Shown: piece after piece, positions 59,415-64,000 of the stretch | Layout of the letters: the number at the start of each line of letters is the position of its first letter | Numbering within the stretch: the first letter of the stretch is position 1 | Source of the DNA: JBBROS01 sp963752225 | GTDB lineage: Bacteria; Pseudomonadota; Alphaproteobacteria; Acetobacterales; Acetobacteraceae | Direction: 5' to 3' | DNA length: 64,000 bases | NCBI GenBank assembly: GCA_963752225.1 | Contig: CAVVXS010000011.1 | Location: 9,836-73,835 of the forward strand | Notes under the pieces: model-generated | What the model saw: the letters and a program-made list of their open reading frames with translations, nothing else | What the model was told of the DNA's origin: nothing | Database searches by the model: none | Translations under genes and position numbers: made by a program

Positions 59415-60320
59415 GTGGAATCCCGCCAACTCCGCTACTTCGTCGCGGTCGCCCAAGCGCAGAACTTCACCCGCGCGGCGGAAACCCTGCGCATCGCCCA
59501 GCCGCCGCTGAGCCGGCAGATCCAGCTGCTGGAAGCGGAGTTCGGCGTCACGCTGTTCGACCGCAGCGTGCGGCCGCTGATGCTGACCGATGCGGGGCGG
59601 CTGCTGTTCGAGCAGGCGATCCAGGTCCTGGACCGCATGGACGAGATGAAGGCGATGATGCGCCGCCTGCTGGACGCGGAGAAGCTGCGCTTCGGCATCG
59701 GCTTCGTCGCCTCGACCCTGTACGGCTACCTGCCGGAGGTGATCCGCCTGTATCGCGCCGCCCGGCCTGGCGTCGAGCTCACGCTGGTGGAGCTGACCAC
59801 GATGGAGCAGATCGCCGCCCTCAAGGAAGGGCGGATCGACGTGGGCTTCGGCCGCATCGAGTTCGACGACCCCGCGGTCAAACGGACCCTGCTCCGCCAC
59901 GAGGCGCTCAGCGCCGCCCTGCCGCAGACGCACGAGCTGGCCGCGCGGCCCGGCGGCGTGCGGCTGGCGGAACTCGCGGAAAGCGCCCTGGTCGTCTACC
60001 CGAAGGCGCCGCGCCCGAGCTTCGCGGACCAGGTGCTGGCGCTGTTCCGCGAGCGTGGGCTGAAGCCCGCCTTGCACGAAGTCCGCGAGCTGCAGACGGC
60101 GCTGGGCCTCGTGGCGGCGGAAACCGGGGTGTGCGTGGTTCCCGCCTCCGTCGAGCGGCTGCGCCGCGACAACGTGGTCTACCGGTCGCTTGACGAACCC
60201 GGCGCGGCGTCGCCGATCATCATGAGTTCGCGCGCCAGCGACCGCTCACCCGAAATCGACCTGATCCTGCGCCTGGTAAAAACCATGTACAGGAAGCAAG
60301 GCATACCGTTCGGCAGGTAG
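59415..60320 (+). CDS. BenM/CatM-like LysR-type regulator
   Basis: A 301-residue LysR protein. ESRQLRYFVAVAQAQNFTRA with AETLRIAQPPLSRQIQLLEA and FGVTLFDRSVRPLMLTDAGR form the winged helix, close to BenM/CatM. The effector domain has FGIGFVASTLYGYLPEVIRL and VELTLVELTTMEQIAALKEG. GTG 59415 is preferred because the upstream in-frame ORF start (59388) would read through the ATAC-N7-GTAT operator. Divergent from benA; in relatives benzoate and muconate are co-inducers. Confidence 0.9.
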   Translation: MESRQLRYFVAVAQAQNFTRAAETLRIAQPPLSRQIQLLEAEFGVTLFDRSVRPLMLTDAGRLLFEQAIQVLDRMDEMKAMMRRLLDAEKLRFGIGFVASTLYGYLPEVIRLYRAARPGVELTLVELTTMEQIAALKEGRIDVGFGRIEFDDPAVKRTLLRHEALSAALPQTHELAARPGGVRLAELAESALVVYPKAPRPSFADQVLALFRERGLKPALHEVRELQTALGLVAAETGVCVVPASVERLRRDNVVYRSLDEPGAASPIIMSSRASDRSPEIDLILRLVKTMYRKQGIPFGR

Positions 60321-60380
60321 GATCGGGGCGCGTCGGCGAGCAGGCCCGTGCCGGGACATCGAGCGAGGGAGGAGAAAGCG

Positions 60381-61109
60381 ATGGCAGGACCGTTGGGCGG
60401 CAAGGTCGGGGTCGTGACCGGGGCGGCATCGGGCATCGGCTTGGCAAGCACCGGGGCGCTGGTCGCGGCGGGTTCGCGCGTGGTGGCGGTCGACCGCGAC
60501 GACGCCGGGCTGCAGGCGCTCCGCGACACGCACGGGGACGCGGTGATCCCGTTGCGCATCGACCTGCTCGACCCCGGGGATTGCGCGACGCTGTTGCCGC
60601 GGGTTCTGGACCTGGCCGGCCAACTCGACATCTTGCATGCCAACGCCGGAAGCTACGTGGGCGGCGACCTGGTCGACGCAGACCCGGCGGCAATCGACCG
60701 CATGCTGCACCTGAACGTCAACGTGGTGATGAAGAACGTGCACGGCGTGCTGCCGCACATGATCGAGCGGCGGACCGGCGACATCATCGTCACGAGCTCG
60801 CTCGCCGCGCATTTCCCCACGCCCTGGGAGCCGGTCTATGCGTCGTCCAAGTGGGCGATCAACTGTTTCGTCCAGACCGTGCGGCGCCAGGTGTTCAAGC
60901 ATGGCATCCGCGTCGGCTCGATCTCGCCCGGGCCGGTGATCAGCGCCCTGCTCGCGGACTGGCCGCCGGAGAAGCTGCAGCAAGCCCGCGAGGAGGGAAG
61001 CCTGCTCGAGGCGAGCGAAGTGGCCGAGGTCGTGATGTTCATGCTGACCCGGCCACGCGGCATGACGATCCGCGACGTCGTCATGCTGCCGACCAATTTC
61101 GACCTTTGA
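60381..61109 (+). CDS. short-chain dehydrogenase (ribitol-dehydrogenase-like)
   Basis: A 242-residue classical SDR. VGVVTGAASGIGLASTGALV is the coenzyme motif, LDILHANAGSYVGGDLVDAD the NAG strand, and IIVTSSLAAHFPTPWEPVYA with SSKWAINCF carries Ser-Tyr-Lys. A C-terminal GMTIRDVVMLPTNFDL is typical of NADP-type SDRs in ribitol or serine-type groups. ATG 60381 with GGAGGAGAAAGCG just upstream. Follows the LysR gene by 60 bp; role in aromatic metabolism not evident. Confidence 0.82.
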   Translation: MAGPLGGKVGVVTGAASGIGLASTGALVAAGSRVVAVDRDDAGLQALRDTHGDAVIPLRIDLLDPGDCATLLPRVLDLAGQLDILHANAGSYVGGDLVDADPAAIDRMLHLNVNVVMKNVHGVLPHMIERRTGDIIVTSSLAAHFPTPWEPVYASSKWAINCFVQTVRRQVFKHGIRVGSISPGPVISALLADWPPEKLQQAREEGSLLEASEVAEVVMFMLTRPRGMTIRDVVMLPTNFDL

Positions 61110-61237
61110 GCTTCGGCCGACAATGGGCCGACCCGACCGAGATTTCCTGAAGCCCCGCTCGAGCAACGACGAAACGCTAACGGGGTGTTGTCAGGTTGAG
61201 GGCAAGAGACCGACGGCTGCCTAAGGCAACGTCGAGC

Positions 61238-61738
61238 TCACGCCGCGGCAGCAACCTCGGCGAGATCGCGCCAGCTACGAAAGGCGCGATCGCGAGCGGC
61301 AAGGTGCTGGGCGGCAGTGAGGTGGTGACGGCGGAACTGGAAGTGGTTGTGGATCCGGCTGTGAGCGGACAAGAAGTGCTGAGCTTGGCGCGCTGACTTG
61401 AACCGCTGCATTTGCCGTTCTCGTCTTCGCGTTGGTTGGTGCGACACCTCGGCCCGGTTGTTGAGGTAGCGGCTCTGCCGATGCTCAACGCCGGACAGGA
61501 TCTCGCGCTTCGCCGCGCCGTAGCTCCGCAGCTTGTCCGTCACGATCACCCTGGGCACGTATTGCAAACCGCGCAGGAGCTTGCGGAAGAACCGCTTGGC
61601 CGCCCTGGCATTGCGCCGGCTCTGCACGAGAACGTCGAGCACATGGCCGTGCTGATCCACGGCGCGCCAGAGGTAATGCAGCTTGCCCCGAATTCGGACG
61701 AACACCTCGTCCAGGTGCCACTCTCATGTCTGCTTTCA
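61238..61738 (-). pseudogene. IS6-family transposase fragment
   Basis: About 165 residues of an IS6/IS26-type DDE transposase remain, from EWHLDEVFVRIRGKLHYLWR through RAVDQHGHVLDVLVQSRRNA and VIVTDKLRSYGAAKREI to the C-terminal RAEVSHQPTRRRERQMQRF. The N-terminal half is missing at about 61738. The reading frame stays intact, but the element has lost its 5-prime part and terminal repeat on that side. Confidence 0.75.
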
Positions 61739-61793
61739 AGCGCCGCGGGCAGCAGTGGTCACCGGCAACACGGCCGGTTCACAAAGGGCAAAA

Positions 61794-61983
61794 CAGGCGT
61801 GCAAGGTGGAAGGCGGGCCGAACAAACGACGGTTGAGCAAGCTCTGATACGCGGGTTGGCTACCGCAGGACCGCTGGTTCGTCTCGGGGCTGCCTCGGTC
61901 TTGTCACGGGCATCGGTCGGGACCGGCCACAAAATGGCAACGAGGGTTCCCCTCCGCGCCCCGCCTCCCGCCTTGCACGCCTG
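61794..61983. repeat. inverted repeat in the transposase graveyard
   Basis: CAGGCGTGCAAGG (61794-61806) and its reverse complement (61971-61983), each continuing with imperfect match, are 165 bp apart. They may be remnants of insertion sequence ends. No gene is seen between 61739 and 62055, a stretch of about 315 bp of mixed remnants. Confidence 0.45.
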
Positions 61984-62055
61984 TGTTCGCTGTGCGTGGT
62001 CGACCTGCTCCTTCGCGAGGGTTGTGGTTGCAGCGTCGGTGAATGCGGGTGCGGG

Positions 62056-62256
62056 TTACGCCGGGCTGACCTCTCGGGCGATGGCCCAAATGAACCCGAC
62101 CATCTCGCGCGCGATGGCCGTGGTCACGACATTCCAGGGCTTGCCGCGGCCGATCATCGCTTTGTAGCGGCCACACAGCCGCAGCTGCGCTTTCCACGCG
62201 ATGTCCCGCACGGCCTTTGGCAAGCCTTCCAAGCGAGCCTGCAGCTTCGGGCTGAC
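62056..62256 (-). pseudogene. IS110-like transposase C-terminal fragment
   Basis: About 66 residues: LPKAVRDIAWKAQLRLCGRY and KAMIGRGKPWNVVTTAIARE, then MVGFIWAIAREVSPA. This is the usual C-terminal stretch of an IS110-type transposase. The N-terminal part is missing at about 62256, where a second fragment begins on the opposite strand. Confidence 0.6.
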
Positions 62257-62278
62257 CCGGGCCGGGAACTCAGCACTG

Positions 62279-62488
62279 CGATCAACCCTGATCGTCGGTG
62301 CGACCGCGCTGCTGAGACACGTCCGAGCCGGTCGCCACAAGCCCACGCCCTGGCTTGCTGCGTTGCTGGAGCGGAAGGCGCCGAAGCTGGTCGCCGTGGC
62401 CCTGGCCAACAAATTCGCCCGTATTGCCTGGCGCTTGATGGTATCGGGCGGCATTTACATACGGCCCGCAATCGCCATGCCTGGCTGA
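62279..62488 (+). pseudogene. second IS110-like transposase C-terminal fragment
   Basis: About 69 residues on the plus strand: RHVRAGRHKPTPWLAALLER and KAPKLVAVALANKFARIAWR with LMVSGGIYIRP. Typical IS110 transposase ending. The catalytic N-terminal part is lost. It faces the minus-strand fragment, so two truncated copies abut. Confidence 0.65.
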
Positions 62489-62568
62489 CCAGTTCGGCGC
62501 CGACGAGCGAAGCAGCTCGGCGGAGTGCCCGCGAACTTGCAGGACGCAATAGATGGAAGGACCGATCG

Positions 62569-62742
62569 GTCAATCTTTACTCCGTCACCAAGAGCCAGCA
62601 GGCCATTCGCGAGCTTTATCGGGCGATGCACGACCGGGCCGGCAACATGCCGCCGCTCCCGGGCGTGTTCCCCGACTACCCGGCGCCGATCGTCCGGAGC
62701 ACCGCGGACGGACGCGAACTGACCATGGCGCGCTGGGGCGTT
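62569..62742 (+). pseudogene. SRAP/YedK (SOS response-associated peptidase) N-terminal fragment
   Basis: NLYSVTKSQQAIRELYRAMH and DRAGNMPPLPGVFPDYPAPI, then VRSTADGRELTMARWGV, match the N-terminus of SRAP proteins. In them the second residue is the catalytic Cys (MCN); here it reads VN, and no start codon is in place. The fragment ends abruptly at 62742, beside the ABC ATPase stop. A relic. Confidence 0.65.
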
Positions 62743-62743
62743 G

Positions 62744-63499
62744 TCAGCTGTGCGAACCGGTTTGCAGCGGCAGGACGACCGGGTGGCCGTCCGGGCCGGA
62801 CAGGACGCAGACGTCCACGCCGTAGGCGGCGCGCAGCAGCGAGGGGGTCAGGACCTGCTCCGGCCGGCCCAGGCCGATGATCCGCCCCGACCGCATCAGC
62901 GCGATCCGGTCGGCGAACCGGGCCGCGGCGTTGAGGTCATGCAGGACCGCAACCGTCGTCAGCCCGCGCCGGGTCGTGGCGGCGCGCAGCAGGCCCAGCA
63001 CGTCGAGCTGGTGGGCGATGTCGAGGGCGCTGGTCGGCTCGTCCAGCAGGAGCACGGCGGGATCGGCGGCCAGCACTTGGGCCAGGAACACGAGCTGCCG
63101 CTGCCCGCCGCTCAGCTCGCCGATACGCCGCCGGGCCAGCTCGGCGACGCCCAACTCCGCCATGGCCGCCCGCGCCGCGGCCAGGTCGCGATCGCCGACG
63201 CGAAACGTGAGCGATTGCAGGCGGCCGAGCAGCACGACCTCGAACGCCGTCAGCGCCGCGCGCACCATGTTGTCCTGCGGCATGTAGCCGATGCCGGGCG
63301 GCGCGGTCTCGCCCGCGTCCCAGGTCAGCCGCCCCCCGCAGGACTGCACGCCCGCCATGGCCCGAAGCAGCGACGACTTGCCGGAGCCGTTGGCGCCCAG
63401 GATCGCCAGCACCTCGCCCGGCGCCGCGTCGAGCGACACCGCATCGACCGCGACGCGGCGGCCGTAGCGGACCGTGACGGCCTCGGCGTGCAGGGTCAT
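62744..63499 (-). CDS. iron-chelate ABC transporter ATP-binding protein (FecE/FhuC-like)
   Basis: A 251-residue ABC ATPase. Walker A is GANGSGKSSLL, the Q-loop YMPQDNMVR, the signature LSGGQRQLVFLAQVLAADP, Walker B VLLLDEPTSALD, and the H-loop VLHDLNAAARFAD. The short C-terminal part and spacing match FecE/BtuD-type importers. Overlaps the upstream permease by 4 bases. Works with the FecCD permease and, presumably, a binding protein outside the window; substrate is probably siderophore or haem. Confidence 0.9.
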   Translation of the reverse strand: MTLHAEAVTVRYGRRVAVDAVSLDAAPGEVLAILGANGSGKSSLLRAMAGVQSCGGRLTWDAGETAPPGIGYMPQDNMVRAALTAFEVVLLGRLQSLTFRVGDRDLAAARAAMAELGVAELARRRIGELSGGQRQLVFLAQVLAADPAVLLLDEPTSALDIAHQLDVLGLLRAATTRRGLTTVAVLHDLNAAARFADRIALMRSGRIIGLGRPEQVLTPSLLRAAYGVDVCVLSGPDGHPVVLPLQTGSHS

Positions 63500-64000
63500 G
63501 ACGGGCTCCGCGACGCCAGCACCAGCCAGACGAAGAACGGGATCCCCAGCAGGGCGGTGACAATCCCGATCGGGAACACGGTGCCGGGCATGATGACCTT
63601 GCTGACCACGGAGGCGGACGACAGCAGCAGCGCGCCGAACACCGCCGAAGCAGGCAGGAGGTGCCGCTGGTCCTCGCCGACCAGCATGCGGGCGATGTGG
63701 GGAGCCACCAGGCCGACGAAGCCGATGGTGCCGACAAAGGCGACCGCCGCCCCGGTCAGCAGCGACACCACTACGAAGCAGCGCAGCCGCAGCGCATCCA
63801 CCCGCACGCCCAGCGCCCGGGCGCGCTCGTCGCCCAGCCGCAGGGCGGTCAGCCGCCACGCGTCCGACAACACGACCGGCATGGCGATCGCCAGCACCAG
63901 CGCCACGATCCCGACCTTGGGCATGGTCGAGCGCTGCAAGCTGCCGAACAGCCAGAACACGATCTGCTGCAGCGCTTCCGGCGACGCGAGGAACTGCAGC
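63496..64000 (-). CDS. FecCD-family iron-chelate ABC permease, N-terminus beyond window
   Basis: The C-terminal 168 residues of a FecCD-type permease are visible. The frame enters at 64000 as LQFLASPEALQQIVFWLFGS; RLGDERARALGVRVDALRLR, VAFVGTIGFVGLVAPHIARM and GTVFPIGIVTALLGIPFFVW are diagnostic. The GALGVRV-like loop contacts the ATPase. Overlap ATGA with the ATPase gene gives a coupled operon; the rest of the gene and the binding protein lie outside. Confidence 0.9.
   Translation of the reverse strand, partial: LQFLASPEALQQIVFWLFGSLQRSTMPKVGIVALVLAIAMPVVLSDAWRLTALRLGDERARALGVRVDALRLRCFVVVSLLTGAAVAFVGTIGFVGLVAPHIARMLVGEDQRHLLPASAVFGALLLSSASVVSKVIMPGTVFPIGIVTALLGIPFFVWLVLASRSPS

Noticed and set aside
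1..64000. CRISPR array, tRNA or rRNA genes
   Set aside because: None found by eye on either strand; the repeated 17-mers are irregularly spaced iterons.

Overview
This window looks like part of a large GC-rich accessory replicon (plasmid, megaplasmid or chromid) of an alphaproteobacterium, or such a replicon integrated in a chromosome. Two observations support this. First, a RepA_C-type replication initiator (25039-25965, minus) sits beside an iteron origin with six copies of a 17-bp repeat, a consensus DnaA box and an AT-rich stretch. Second, a ParA-type partition ATPase with a small ribbon-helix-helix partner (3002-3932) is surrounded by four copies of the rare palindrome TTACGTAA. No rRNA, tRNA or CRISPR array was seen. 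Family content (PQQ-type sugar dehydrogenase, RES/Xre module, protein family resemblances) points to Rhodospirillales/Acetobacteraceae, but this is inference.

Layout. 1-2.8 kb: truncated alpha/beta-hydrolase-like gene, LysR regulator, frameshifted cation/proton antiporter. 2.9-4.1 kb: partition locus. 4.2-12.6 kb: envelope genes (MlaC-like protein, lipoprotein, LpxL-like and PlsC-like acyltransferases, methyltransferase, YdcF-like protein, polysaccharide deacetylase, GT2) interrupted by a RES-Xre toxin-antitoxin pair. 13-16.3 kb: sugar ABC importer lacking an ATPase. 16.4-25 kb: HARP-like protein, GT4, PQQ-type sugar dehydrogenase with membrane partner, ChrA, RTX-like protein, ferritin-like protein, M48 protease. 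25-27.9 kb: repA, origin, DUF2442, cupin, AbrB-Doc module. 27.8-32 kb: eukaryotic-like (type 2) isoleucyl-tRNA synthetase gene with two frameshifts, and a DJ-1 family gene. 32-33.7 kb: an IS200/IS605 element with tnpA and tnpB and matching hairpin ends. 34-50.6 kb: MFS transporter, hybrid histidine kinase with KaiC-like ATPase, PhoD, ECF sigma/anti-sigma, MBL hydrolase, PAP2 phosphatase, CocE-type hydrolase, MsrA, UvsE and DHH phosphoesterase. 50.7-61.1 kb: oxidoreductase, EamA transporter and a complete ben-cat operon (benABCD-catABC) with a divergent BenM/CatM-type regulator. 61.2-62.7 kb: transposase graveyard. 62.7-64 kb: FecE/FecCD-type iron-chelate ABC genes, cut by the window end.

Working together: ben-cat would take benzoate via catechol and muconate to 3-oxoadipate enol-lactone; later enzymes (catD, pcaIJF) are not here. 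The partition locus, origin and two toxin-antitoxin modules would maintain the replicon.

Caution: at least seven genes carry single-base frameshifts inside otherwise well-preserved reading frames (antiporter, lipoprotein, ileS twice, ECF sigma twice, PAP2 twice, DHH, and probably the cbtA remnant). This is either uncorrected assembly indels or real decay; raw-read checking would decide.
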